This document shows, one piece after another, positions 1 to 7,626 of a stretch of DNA of 64,000 bases. The position numbers were made by a program, and so were the translations under genes. The DNA lies in contig PGYA01000004.1 in assembly GCA_002839435.1 (NCBI GenBank), positions 1-64,000 on the forward strand, written 5' to 3'. Below the pieces are notes generated by a model. The model did no database searches. It had not been told where the DNA came from and saw only the letters and a list, made by a program, of their open reading frames with translations. How positions within the stretch are numbered: the first letter of the stretch is position 1; each line of letters opens with the position of its first letter. The stretch is from Candidatus Riflebacteria bacterium HGW-Riflebacteria-2 (GTDB lineage Bacteria; Muiribacteriota; Ozemobacteria; Ozemobacterales; Ozemobacteraceae).

Positions 1-181
1 CAACCGTCTGTGGATCGCCAACCGCGCCTTCTGTCATACAGTCGGGCGGCAGTGGCATCATGCCATAGTTGATCAGTTCCGGGCCAGAAGGAGATTTTTT
101 GAGCTGAACGATCTTAACAGCCGAGGTGCCTATATCGACACCTACTGCTGTATTGGTGTTCCCAAATGTGAACAATCCCAT
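1..181 (-). CDS. pilM: Type IV pilus assembly protein PilM, 5' part only
   Basis: Only the first 60 codons are in the window; the gene continues past the left edge. The product starts MGLFTFGNTNTAVGVDIGTS and continues with AVKIVQLKKS, the N-terminal phosphate-1 strand of the actin-like ATPase fold as found in PilM. PilM is a cytoplasmic protein that binds the N-terminus of PilN and links the pilus motor to the PilN/PilO inner-membrane subcomplex. The ATG at 181 has a strong ribosome binding site (GGAGGAAAG, read on the minus strand) about 4 bases upstream. FtsA, MreB and EutJ share the fold, but the GTSAVKIVQL segment is most typical of PilM. Other pil genes, if clustered, would lie to the left. 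Confidence 0.85.
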   Translation of the reverse strand, partial: MGLFTFGNTNTAVGVDIGTSAVKIVQLKKSPSGPELINYGMMPLPPDCMTEGAVGDPQTV

Positions 182-296
182 ACGCTCTTTCCTCCAAGTT
201 AGTCACGATACGACACCGTGACGGCTTTAAAATTACAGAATGTCAGTTTTATATCGGCTGTTTCTTAATCAAATTTAAACAAAATCCAAAAAACTT

Positions 297-1763
297 TCAA
301 TAATCAAGACTTCTTAATGCAACATTCGAATAGTAAAACGCGAGAATTTGCCGATAAGACCAGTTGCGTTTGCCCATTTCGATGGTGCCTGCCTGGCACA
401 ATCCGACCTGATGACCGTAACCACGACCGAATATTTCCAGTTGAACGAGTGGCGCTGTTCCAGACCTGGCTCTTGTGCCAATTTGTGCCGGGGAAAATGG
501 TTCGGCGCTGCCTGGTACTGTATCGCCGGCGGGATACAGCCCGATTGTCTGCCAGCCCTCCTCTGGCCGCAGCGTTCGCTTGAGCCCTGATGCCGTAAGA
601 ATCATCAGTTGCGCGGGGCCCTCTGAGGCATCATCTACCAGAGCAGCAATCATGATTGCATTCTTCTGGCTATTGTTTTGTGGTTCATGCTTTTTTACCG
701 GTATTGCCGCAGCAATGATTTCTCTGGTCAGACCGCGGTTGCCGAGAACAAAAGTCGTGCTTGGTAGATTGAAAAGGCGTCTGATAGTGGTGCCACGCAC
801 TTTGTGGATGCCGCTATCCGTATGAAGAACCAGGTTGCTGACACGATCCATGGGTTGCGGCGCTTCAATTTCAGCATCATACAGTCTGGAAAAAATGACC
901 TTTTCTTTTCGCAAAGCTTTGCTGAGAGCTGCGGCAGTTATTGATCTCGTCCAGCGAAAGTTGGTGCCGTCACGACAGAAAGGGCAAACAACCCGGCGCA
1001 GATAGCTGCGTGGTGCGCCGCCAAAAACTTTGTCGTTGTCAGAAGTCATGCCGCCGCAGCTGGCATGATACAGCGTCGTTATCGGCTCACCATCAGAAAT
1101 CATAATTATCGCGCGGGTTGCCTGCACCGCCGGGTCAATCGTGGCACGCTCGGCACTTACGCCCTTGTACACCTGGCAATGTGTCGAGTCACAGACGTCA
1201 GCTCCTTCAGAGCCATGTTTGTTGCGGCTGGCATACGCGTAGGTTCTGGCGATGACCGTCTGCGCGCGCAGTGATTCTGGCGGCGAGAGCGACCCGATTT
1301 CGCTGCCAACTACTCCGCGCAGATAATCTTCTATGCCGACATGATTGATGATGCGTGCGCCCTTGTCTGTTATGTCAGCCTGTAGGTGACCACGGTAGAG
1401 GTTTTTGTTAAGCTGAACCATATCTTTGTTACCGAACAGATAGATGCTTTCGCCACGATACTCGACGCGCCGGCCTCTCTTGCCGGGGAGACCCCAGTTG
1501 AAGGTTTCGCCTTTGCGGAAAGTTCTGGTTTTTCTGCCACGTTTGTTCTGCAGCCAGCCGCCGTCGGGAAAAGTCACCTTGAAACCCGTGTGGTTGCCAC
1601 CCATTTTTACTCGCAAAATGGGTTCGCTATTGACGTTTTTGACATTCCTGCGGGCCGCCGCGCAAGTTTCTGGCAGCAGCGCAATAAGCATAACAGAAAT
1701 GGCGATCAGCATAAGACTGCCGAACCATGCTTTTCTGTATTTTTCTGTTTGCCTCAGTTGCAT
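297..1763 (-). CDS. SpoIID/LytB-domain protein (SpoIID-1), exported
   Basis: The 488-aa product is related to SpoIID, a lytic transglycosylase that cuts stem-peptide-free glycan strands. An N-terminal membrane segment or uncleaved signal (about residues 13-35) places it outside the inner membrane. The family core is visible: RGVVGSEIGS holds the expected catalytic Glu (about 155), CDSTHC supplies the Cys pair that binds zinc in clostridial SpoIID, and the C-terminus has the GYGHQVGLCQAG signature. A TTG at 1790 would add nine residues, but GGAAGGG sits correctly before the ATG at 1763. The gene starts 31 bases after queH and is a paralogue of the 3766-5325 gene. No sporulation genes are seen, so a role in vegetative wall remodelling or division is inferred. 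Confidence 0.85.
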   Translation of the reverse strand: MQLRQTEKYRKAWFGSLMLIAISVMLIALLPETCAAARRNVKNVNSEPILRVKMGGNHTGFKVTFPDGGWLQNKRGRKTRTFRKGETFNWGLPGKRGRRVEYRGESIYLFGNKDMVQLNKNLYRGHLQADITDKGARIINHVGIEDYLRGVVGSEIGSLSPPESLRAQTVIARTYAYASRNKHGSEGADVCDSTHCQVYKGVSAERATIDPAVQATRAIIMISDGEPITTLYHASCGGMTSDNDKVFGGAPRSYLRRVVCPFCRDGTNFRWTRSITAAALSKALRKEKVIFSRLYDAEIEAPQPMDRVSNLVLHTDSGIHKVRGTTIRRLFNLPSTTFVLGNRGLTREIIAAAIPVKKHEPQNNSQKNAIMIAALVDDASEGPAQLMILTASGLKRTLRPEEGWQTIGLYPAGDTVPGSAEPFSPAQIGTRARSGTAPLVQLEIFGRGYGHQVGLCQAGTIEMGKRNWSYRQILAFYYSNVALRSLDY

Positions 1764-1794
1764 GCGATCCCTTCCTTTAGCCAGTCTCAATCAT

Positions 1795-2373
1795 TCAAAC
1801 GCCTGTGTTGCCGGTCGGATTTAGATATTTTTTGTCAATTTTATAACGATCGTGCTCGCTGAATATGCATCCACAGTATTTCTGCCGGTATAGATCAAGT
1901 TCGCGCGCGGCATTGTGTGAGCCGCGAAAACCTGGCCTGAAATCAGTGTAATGGAAGCAGACACCATTTTTTAATGCTGCCTCCCGGCCGATTTTTATTA
2001 TCAGTTCATGATCCTGATAAGGACTGATCAGAAGAGTTGTGGTAAATGCCGCAATGCCGGCTTTGGCCGCCGCCTTTGCTGTTGCCTCGAGACGCAGACG
2101 ATAACAGGTGGCGCAGCGGGTTGGCCCAAAATCGTTGTTGAGAGCGTGCAGAAATCTTTCAAGGCCATACGCCGTTTCACCGTAAATGGCCTCGAGTTTA
2201 AGATGCTCAGCTGCGGTGTTGAATGCAGCAAGGCGCTGGTTAAATTCAACAAAAGGGTGAATGTTTGAATTTTCCCAGAATACGGCGGTTTTGTCCGGCC
2301 CGCTTGCTTTCTCGAGCAGCGGATACGAACCCAGCAGACATGGTCCGCAGCAGGCATGTAAAAGTATTTCCAT
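1795..2373 (-). CDS. queH: Epoxyqueuosine reductase QueH
   Basis: This 192-aa protein of the former DUF208 family performs the last step of queuosine synthesis, reducing epoxyqueuosine to queuosine in tRNA. It is the non-cobalamin alternative to QueG. The family's cysteine motifs are present: HACCGPC at residues 6-12 and YCGC near 165, which bind the iron-sulfur and metal sites. Length is normal for the family. The start lies two bases after the miaB stop, so the two anticodon-loop modification genes are probably translationally coupled. No other queuosine genes are in the window. Confidence 0.92.
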   Translation of the reverse strand: MEILLHACCGPCLLGSYPLLEKASGPDKTAVFWENSNIHPFVEFNQRLAAFNTAAEHLKLEAIYGETAYGLERFLHALNNDFGPTRCATCYRLRLEATAKAAAKAGIAAFTTTLLISPYQDHELIIKIGREAALKNGVCFHYTDFRPGFRGSHNAARELDLYRQKYCGCIFSEHDRYKIDKKYLNPTGNTGV

Positions 2374-2375
2374 TG

Positions 2376-3713
2376 CTATGCTCCCTCTGGCGGCAATAGC
2401 TTGCCTGACAGGGTCCAGTTGCGGGCCTGCTCGATGCGCACGCGTACATACCGGCCAATCAGCGATTTGTCACCGGAAAAATTAACTGATCTGCCACTTC
2501 GTATTTTGCCCACGAGATCGTTCTTGTCGCGGGCAGCAGCCGATTCAACCAGCACTTCATAATCGCGGCCGACAAGTTTGCGGCTCTCTTCGAGGCTGAT
2601 GCTGTTTTGCAGTTCGATTAGCCTTGCCAACCGGTCTTTCTTTTCTTCTTCGCTCAGTTGATCTGCCATTTTTGCCGCTTCGGTGCCGGGGCGTGGCGAA
2701 TAATAATACATAAAGGCCGATTCATAGCGAACTTTTGCGACCAGCTCAAGGGTGTCGTTGAAGTCTTCAGCGCTTTCACCAGGAAAACCGCAGATTATAT
2801 CAGTACTCAGACAGGCATTACTGATATGTTCGCGCACGGCATCGACGAGCGCCAGATATTTTTCGCGGCTGTAACCTCGTTTCATCAGTTCAAGAACGTG
2901 GTTTGAACCCGACTGAACCGGCAGATGATACTGCTCGCAAACCTTGCGCAATCTTGCAATACGCTTGATCGCAGCCAGCGAAAAATCGCGCGGATGCGAG
3001 GTCATAAAGCGCACCCATCTGATGCCGTCGATTTCCTCGATCATTTCAAGCAACTGGGTAAAACCTTCTTCGAGGCCGATATCACGCCCATAAGCATTGA
3101 CATTCTGGCCGAGCAGAGTGATTTCGGTGACGCCGCTGGCAGCAAGATCGCTGATATAGGCTTTGAGTTCAGGCATTGGCCTGCTTACCTCAGGGCCGCG
3201 AACATAAGGCACAATGCAGTATGAACAGAAATTGGTACAGCCCCTGATGATATTCACCATTGCCGAAAAAGGCCGGCTCAATATTATGCCATCGGCCGTG
3301 TCGCCATCAAAGGAACCCTTGCTGACAAAGCTGCCGAGAGTTTTACCGTTGGCAGCCTTCTGTAGAAGTAAAGGCAGTTCTTCAATGTCGTTTGGCCCGA
3401 AGACCAGGTCGACAAGCGGGAGCGCTTCGAGCATTTCCGCCTGCATGTTCTGAGCCATACAGCCGGAAACTCCGATTATCAGATTGGCATTTCGCTTTTT
3501 GTGATTTATCAGCGACTGGATTCTGCCGATCAGTCTCTGCTCGGCATGCTGTCTTACGCAACAGGTATTGAAAAGAATCAGATCAGCATCTTCTTCTGTT
3601 TCGGTTTCAGCATAGCCGATTTTTGCCAGCAGGCCTCTGAGGCGCTGAGAATCGGCCTGATTCATCTGGCAGCCAAAGGTGGTGAGCATGAATTTTGGGT
3701 GTGATTTTGTCAT
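2376..3713 (-). CDS. miaB: tRNA-2-methylthio-N6-dimethylallyladenosine synthase MiaB
   Basis: MiaB is a radical-SAM methylthiotransferase that converts i6A37 to ms2i6A37 in tRNAs reading UNN codons. The 445-aa protein has the three-domain order of the family. The N-terminal UPF0004 domain has its cluster cysteines in FGCQMN (C15), NTCCVR (about 51) and SGCMAQ (about 85). The radical-SAM core has CTNFCSYC around residue 160, and a TRAM domain closes the C-terminus. The motif RGCTNFCSYCIVPYVRG favours MiaB over RimO or MtaB. It lies 52 bases after SpoIID-2 and directly before queH on the same strand. Confidence 0.95.
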   Translation of the reverse strand: MTKSHPKFMLTTFGCQMNQADSQRLRGLLAKIGYAETETEEDADLILFNTCCVRQHAEQRLIGRIQSLINHKKRNANLIIGVSGCMAQNMQAEMLEALPLVDLVFGPNDIEELPLLLQKAANGKTLGSFVSKGSFDGDTADGIILSRPFSAMVNIIRGCTNFCSYCIVPYVRGPEVSRPMPELKAYISDLAASGVTEITLLGQNVNAYGRDIGLEEGFTQLLEMIEEIDGIRWVRFMTSHPRDFSLAAIKRIARLRKVCEQYHLPVQSGSNHVLELMKRGYSREKYLALVDAVREHISNACLSTDIICGFPGESAEDFNDTLELVAKVRYESAFMYYYSPRPGTEAAKMADQLSEEEKKDRLARLIELQNSISLEESRKLVGRDYEVLVESAAARDKNDLVGKIRSGRSVNFSGDKSLIGRYVRVRIEQARNWTLSGKLLPPEGA

Positions 3714-3765
3714 AACAAAGCCATATTATCACAACCCTGCGACTATGCATATACCACTACGCCAA

Positions 3766-5325
3766 TCAGTAGAGCTTTTTCAGTTGCGCTCCCGGAAAAT
3801 AGTGCAGCAGGATTTTATCAAAGCTGTAACCGGCTTTGCCCATACTTTGTGCGCCGGTCTGGCACATGCCGACGCCGTGACCCCAGCCGGCTCCGATAAA
3901 ACTGGCGCCGACAATCCAGCCTTCTTTGTCGTGTTGCCATTCCACGATAAAGTTCGAGCTGCGCAGCATGCCAAAAAGCTTTCTTATCGCGAGTTCGCGC
4001 AAAACCGTCTTTTCACCGGCGCTGCCGCTTATTTTTATGCTGATGATGCGGCCGCTGACTTCTCTGACAAATTCGCTAATGCTGCTAATTCTGCCAACTC
4101 CAGCAGCTTCTTCGACCTTTTTCCAGTCGGCTTCATTGAGCGTTTTCTCCCATCTGAACTTGTCGGCGCCTTCGACGCCTGTCATCGAGCACCAGGCTTC
4201 TGAAGGTTTGCGGATGAATTCCTCTGCCTGTTTGTGATCGGTTAAGTCCATTTTAACCGGGGTTTTCAGGTCGCAGACTCCCTGCAGGTGCTTGTCGGGG
4301 TTGGAGACCCATATCTGATGATTGGCTGAGCTGTGACCGCCACAGTTCGCCGAGTAGACGGCGTCAAGAATGCCGCCTTCGTGGTTCTCTAGAATCAGGC
4401 CGCGTGTATTCTTAATGCAGCCAGCAATTTTCTGGTCAACCGACTGCAGGCCTTTGTAAACCTGGCAGTGCTGTTCGGAGCAGAAGTCGAAGCCTTCGTT
4501 GAAATGGCGCGTGCCGCGTTTTGACAGCATTTCGCCGCGTGCTGCGACAGCCTGAGCTTGAAGAGCCGAATCGGGTGCTTTTGCCGATATTTCGGAAGGC
4601 ACTATGCCAATAATCAGCTTTTCGAGATCGGTTTGTTCTACGCAGTCGAGCGAGTTTTCAAAACCCCAGCCGATGAACAGCTTTCCTGAAAAATGGCGGT
4701 TTTCAAAACCATGCCAGCTGAAGCCTCTCGCAAATTCAGCTTTTTTAAGGGTAGTTGAAGTCGCCGGAATAAGCTCAATCCCTTCTTTGCTTGCAAAGAG
4801 TTTCTTTTTGCCCAGATAAACAGCCACGGTTCCCTGTGCCGGCTTTATGTTTTCATGAAAAATCCAGCTGGATATGGCTTCGGCAGCCAGTTTGTCTTGT
4901 GCTTCTTTCGCTTTTGTTTCATCATCGAATATTCCGACACCAACAAAGACGATGCGGTTGTCTGGATACCCTGGTTCAGGCTTATGGCCAGCAACAAATC
5001 TATGTGTTTTATACTGTTTGAAGCGGTTTTCTACTTCGGCGAGAATTTCAGGCTTGTTGATCGCAGCTGAGCCTGTCATGAGATGATACTTGCGCAATGC
5101 CGGGGCAGTCATGTGCCCTTCCAGGCGAAAGGTTTTGCCGCGGGCGAGAGTGCCTTTGTTTTGACCACTTGACCATTGGCCGCCTTCGGGCATGACGAAC
5201 TCAAGGCTTTTTGCATACTGAGCAACTCTTATTTTAACCGTTGGCGGATTTGCCGCACCTGCACCGGTCTGCGAAACAATGAGCGACACAAGCGCCAGTA
5301 ATGCCGAATACAGATATTTATTCAT
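3766..5325 (-). CDS. SpoIID-domain protein with SPOR-like insertion (SpoIID-2), exported
   Basis: This 519-aa exported protein has a cleavable-looking signal peptide (residues 1-24). Its C-terminal half is a SpoIID core: GIVPSEIS with the expected catalytic Glu at 245, FCSEQHC as the zinc Cys pair, and GWGHGVGMCQTGAQSMG near the end. Between the N-terminal strand region and this core, residues about 122-155 (NRIVFVGVGIFDDETKAKEA and following) resemble a SPOR repeat, which binds denuded glycan in other proteins. The start overlaps the 3' end of murQ by 8 bases and has GGAGAAA as its binding site, so the two genes are coupled. The likely role is cleavage of peptide-free glycan, feeding muropeptide recycling. 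The SPOR assignment is weaker than the SpoIID one. Confidence 0.85.
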   Translation of the reverse strand: MNKYLYSALLALVSLIVSQTGAGAANPPTVKIRVAQYAKSLEFVMPEGGQWSSGQNKGTLARGKTFRLEGHMTAPALRKYHLMTGSAAINKPEILAEVENRFKQYKTHRFVAGHKPEPGYPDNRIVFVGVGIFDDETKAKEAQDKLAAEAISSWIFHENIKPAQGTVAVYLGKKKLFASKEGIELIPATSTTLKKAEFARGFSWHGFENRHFSGKLFIGWGFENSLDCVEQTDLEKLIIGIVPSEISAKAPDSALQAQAVAARGEMLSKRGTRHFNEGFDFCSEQHCQVYKGLQSVDQKIAGCIKNTRGLILENHEGGILDAVYSANCGGHSSANHQIWVSNPDKHLQGVCDLKTPVKMDLTDHKQAEEFIRKPSEAWCSMTGVEGADKFRWEKTLNEADWKKVEEAAGVGRISSISEFVREVSGRIISIKISGSAGEKTVLRELAIRKLFGMLRSSNFIVEWQHDKEGWIVGASFIGAGWGHGVGMCQTGAQSMGKAGYSFDKILLHYFPGAQLKKLY

Positions 5326-6232
5326 GGTCGGTTTCTCCTAACGCTTTGTAGAGAATTCCGTTGGCTTCTTTGAGCTTTTGTCTGGCCACATCAGCCGGCA
5401 CGTCGCTGCGCGCCATTACTATGGCGAGCTTAACGTCGCCCTCTGCTTCCTGAAGCTTCGCTTCGGCAATATAGTTGGGCACTCTCGCTCCTTCCATAAC
5501 GATCCTTATGGCGCGGTTCTGCAACTTTTTATTGGTAGCCAGCAGATCTACCATGAGATTTTCAAATACCTTGCCCATTCTGATCATGCTGATGCTCGAA
5601 ATCATGTTGAGCACCAGTTTGCATGCCGTGCCGCTTTTCAGGCGGGTCGAGCCAGTTATGACCTCTGGCCCGACGGCAGGATTTATCAATACATCGGTTT
5701 TTGGCAGCTCGCCATAAGGGTTGCAGGTCAGCAGAACAGTTACAGCTCCTGTCGATCTTGCGTATTCTATGGCGCCGCTGACATATGGCGTCGTGCCAGA
5801 AGCGGTTATACCAAGCAGAACATCATTTTTGCTGAACTTGATTGCTTCGAGGTCCTGGCGCCCGGCATCGGTGTTGTCTTCCGCGCCCTCAACCGCATTG
5901 ATAACAGCTCTTTCGCCGCCGGCGATAAGAGCCATTACCATCTCAGGACTGACTCCGAAAGTTGGCGGACATTCAGAGGCGTCAAGAACGCCAAGTCGCC
6001 CCGATGTTCCAGCCCCGGCATATATAAGTCGACCGCCTTTCCTGAAACCAGCCAATACCAGTTCTACAGCCTGTGCGATGCTTTCCGAACAGGCTTCGAC
6101 CGCCTTGAATACGGCACGGTCTTCATCGATGAAAATTCTGACTGCCTCGCGGGTTGATACGCGATCTATATACATTGTGCGTGGGTTGCGGGTTTCTGTC
6201 AGCGCCACCCGCCCTGAATTACCTATTGTCAT
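5318..6232 (-). CDS. murQ: N-acetylmuramic acid 6-phosphate etherase MurQ
   Basis: MurQ splits the lactyl ether of MurNAc-6-phosphate to give GlcNAc-6-phosphate and D-lactate during cell-wall recycling. The 304-aa protein is one SIS (sugar isomerase) domain. GAGTSGRLGVLDASECPPTF and the later EGAEDN carry the two glutamates known to act in the E. coli enzyme, and a helical C-terminus ends the protein. I place the start at the ATG at 6232 because AGGAGG lies six bases upstream; the longer frame to 6298 has no binding site and adds residues absent from the family. It heads the wall-turnover group, overlapping the SpoIID-2 start. No PTS transporter or anhydro-MurNAc kinase is nearby. Confidence 0.95.
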   Translation of the reverse strand: MTIGNSGRVALTETRNPRTMYIDRVSTREAVRIFIDEDRAVFKAVEACSESIAQAVELVLAGFRKGGRLIYAGAGTSGRLGVLDASECPPTFGVSPEMVMALIAGGERAVINAVEGAEDNTDAGRQDLEAIKFSKNDVLLGITASGTTPYVSGAIEYARSTGAVTVLLTCNPYGELPKTDVLINPAVGPEVITGSTRLKSGTACKLVLNMISSISMIRMGKVFENLMVDLLATNKKLQNRAIRIVMEGARVPNYIAEAKLQEAEGDVKLAIVMARSDVPADVARQKLKEANGILYKALGETDHE

Positions 6233-6365
6233 CGCTTGCCTCCTGAACAAATTACCTTGCCGCTGCATTGTATGAGCTGTGCAGTGAACCCGGTGCACTG
6301 TGCCGTCTGACGCTCCGGAGTCTGCATGATATTTAAGAAAAAATTCATTACTTGGAGTTTCTCTC

Positions 6366-6394
6366 TTGCACAGTTACAAGCTATGGTTTAGAAT
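6366..6394 (+). promoter_or_regulatory. Sigma-70-type promoter for the TPR gene
   Basis: TTGCAC at 6366-6371 and TAGAAT at 6389-6394 are separated by exactly 17 bases. This would give a leader of about 93 bases before the start at 6494. The leader shows no riboswitch fold that I recognise. Confidence 0.6.
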
Positions 6395-6493
6395 AGCCTG
6401 AGATTTTGTACCATAAAGACCCCGCCTGTGTCATAAAAAATAAGCAGAATTTTATCCCTGCCGGGAAATCTAATATATCCAGCGAGATAACAA

Positions 6494-7339
6494 ATGGAAA
6501 ATACTTTGGAGAAACTGACCGAACTAATCAAGGCTGACCCGCAGAATCCTGAGAACTACAAGGAGCTTGGTAATTTATACTTTCGCAGTAACGAGTTCGA
6601 ACAGGCGATAGAACAGTATCTGATCGCTCTCAAGATTGATCCGACCTTCTACAAGGCGCTTTATAACCTTGGTAATACTTATTACAAAATGGAGCAGTTT
6701 GAGAAGGCAGTGCATTACTGGCATGAAGCCATCAAGGTCAAGCCTGATTTCGATCACGCCTATTTCAACCTTGGTTACCATTACTACATGAAGGAATTCA
6801 TGCGCGAAGCAATCAGAGCTCTCAGTGAGGCCGCCAGGATCAACCCCGATGCTGCCGATACCCATCATTACCTCGGCCTGTCATACCAGGCGACCAACCA
6901 GCTGCAGGATGCCATTGCCGAATTTAAAAAGGCAATCGAACTCAAGCCCAAAGAGCCTGATTATCACTACAATCTTGCCAACGCCAGCTATGACAGCGGT
7001 GATTTTGCCGTGGCAGCAGAAGAATGGGCAATAACTCTCGGTCTGCGTGAAAACGATGCAAAAGCGCGAAACAACTATTGTGATGCGCTTCTTCAGTTGG
7101 GTAGATACGAAGAAGGTCTCAGCGAGATCGAAAAAGTTTTGTCTTCGGAACCTGATTACCCGCCGGCATTGTGCACCAAAGGCGAGCTTCTCGAAAAAAT
7201 TGGCCGGGCGGAAGAAGCAAAAGGATTGTTTGCAAGGGTTCTTGAACTGACCAAAGACAAAGATGCCTGGCAGCCTTTGCATAAATACGTCTTAGATCGC
7301 AACGCAGCTGCTGAAGGTGGCACCACCACCAACCCCTGA
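6494..7339 (+). CDS. Cytoplasmic tetratricopeptide-repeat protein
   Basis: The 281-aa protein consists almost wholly of about seven TPR units, seen as repeated A-x-x-x-L-G/N-x-x-Y patterns spaced 34 residues apart (for example YKELGNLYFRSNEFEQAIEQ and FNLGYHYYMKEFMREAI). It has no signal peptide or membrane segment. TPR arrays are protein-binding scaffolds, so the partner and process cannot be named from sequence. It is one of the few plus-strand genes in the left part of the window, is monocistronic, and has its own promoter and a shared terminator after it. The ribosome binding site is weak. Confidence 0.8.
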   Translation: MENTLEKLTELIKADPQNPENYKELGNLYFRSNEFEQAIEQYLIALKIDPTFYKALYNLGNTYYKMEQFEKAVHYWHEAIKVKPDFDHAYFNLGYHYYMKEFMREAIRALSEAARINPDAADTHHYLGLSYQATNQLQDAIAEFKKAIELKPKEPDYHYNLANASYDSGDFAVAAEEWAITLGLRENDAKARNNYCDALLQLGRYEEGLSEIEKVLSSEPDYPPALCTKGELLEKIGRAEEAKGLFARVLELTKDKDAWQPLHKYVLDRNAAAEGGTTTNP

Positions 7340-7392
7340 CAAACTTCAATCTGCGTGGCATGCACCGAGATGCCCTTAATCGAGTAATAAAT

Positions 7393-7427
7393 AAAACCGC
7401 CGTATTCACTTGGAATACGGCGGTTTT
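7393..7427. terminator. Bidirectional intrinsic terminator
   Basis: A 15-bp perfect stem (7393-7407 with 7413-7427) and a 5-base loop ends in A/T runs on both sides. It lies between the TPR gene (+) and the 49-aa gene (-) and can serve both. Confidence 0.9.
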
Positions 7428-7428
7428 A

Positions 7429-7578
7429 TTATGCTGCCTTTTTACCGGGTTTTCGGTTTTGTACCTTGAATCCGGCAGGATTTACCAGGTAGTCGTAGAG
7501 TACTTCTTCGGCTCGATAGTCAACGCTGTCCTGTCCATCGATCAGGACGCTGCCGTTGGTGAAAATTTCAATGAGCAT
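7429..7578 (-). CDS. Small protein of 49 aa, unknown function
   Basis: A short frame encodes 49 aa beginning MLIEIFTNGSVLIDGQDSVD and ending in a basic NRKPGKKAA tail. A good binding site (AAGGAG, 5 bases before the ATG at 7578) and a terminator directly after the stop support a real gene. It follows the exported TPR gene (stop 7627) on the same strand by 48 bases, so it may be the last gene of that operon. There is no signal peptide or membrane segment; the fold looks like strand-turn-strand followed by a helix. I do not recognise a family. Confidence 0.6.
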   Translation of the reverse strand: MLIEIFTNGSVLIDGQDSVDYRAEEVLYDYLVNPAGFKVQNRKPGKKAA

Positions 7579-7626
7579 GCGATCTCCTTTCGTCTTTTAT
7601 ACTTATGTTTGTTTGCTCTTGATTCA

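Noticed and set aside
197-221. TCACG-N9-CGTGA repeat upstream of pilM
   Set aside because: Arms are only five bases with a long spacer and no clear promoter is in register, so chance cannot be excluded.
5378-6157. Plus-strand open frame of 259 codons opposite murQ
   Set aside because: It is fully antisense to a well-supported murQ, shows no family motif and has no binding site; the frame is a by-product of murQ codon use.
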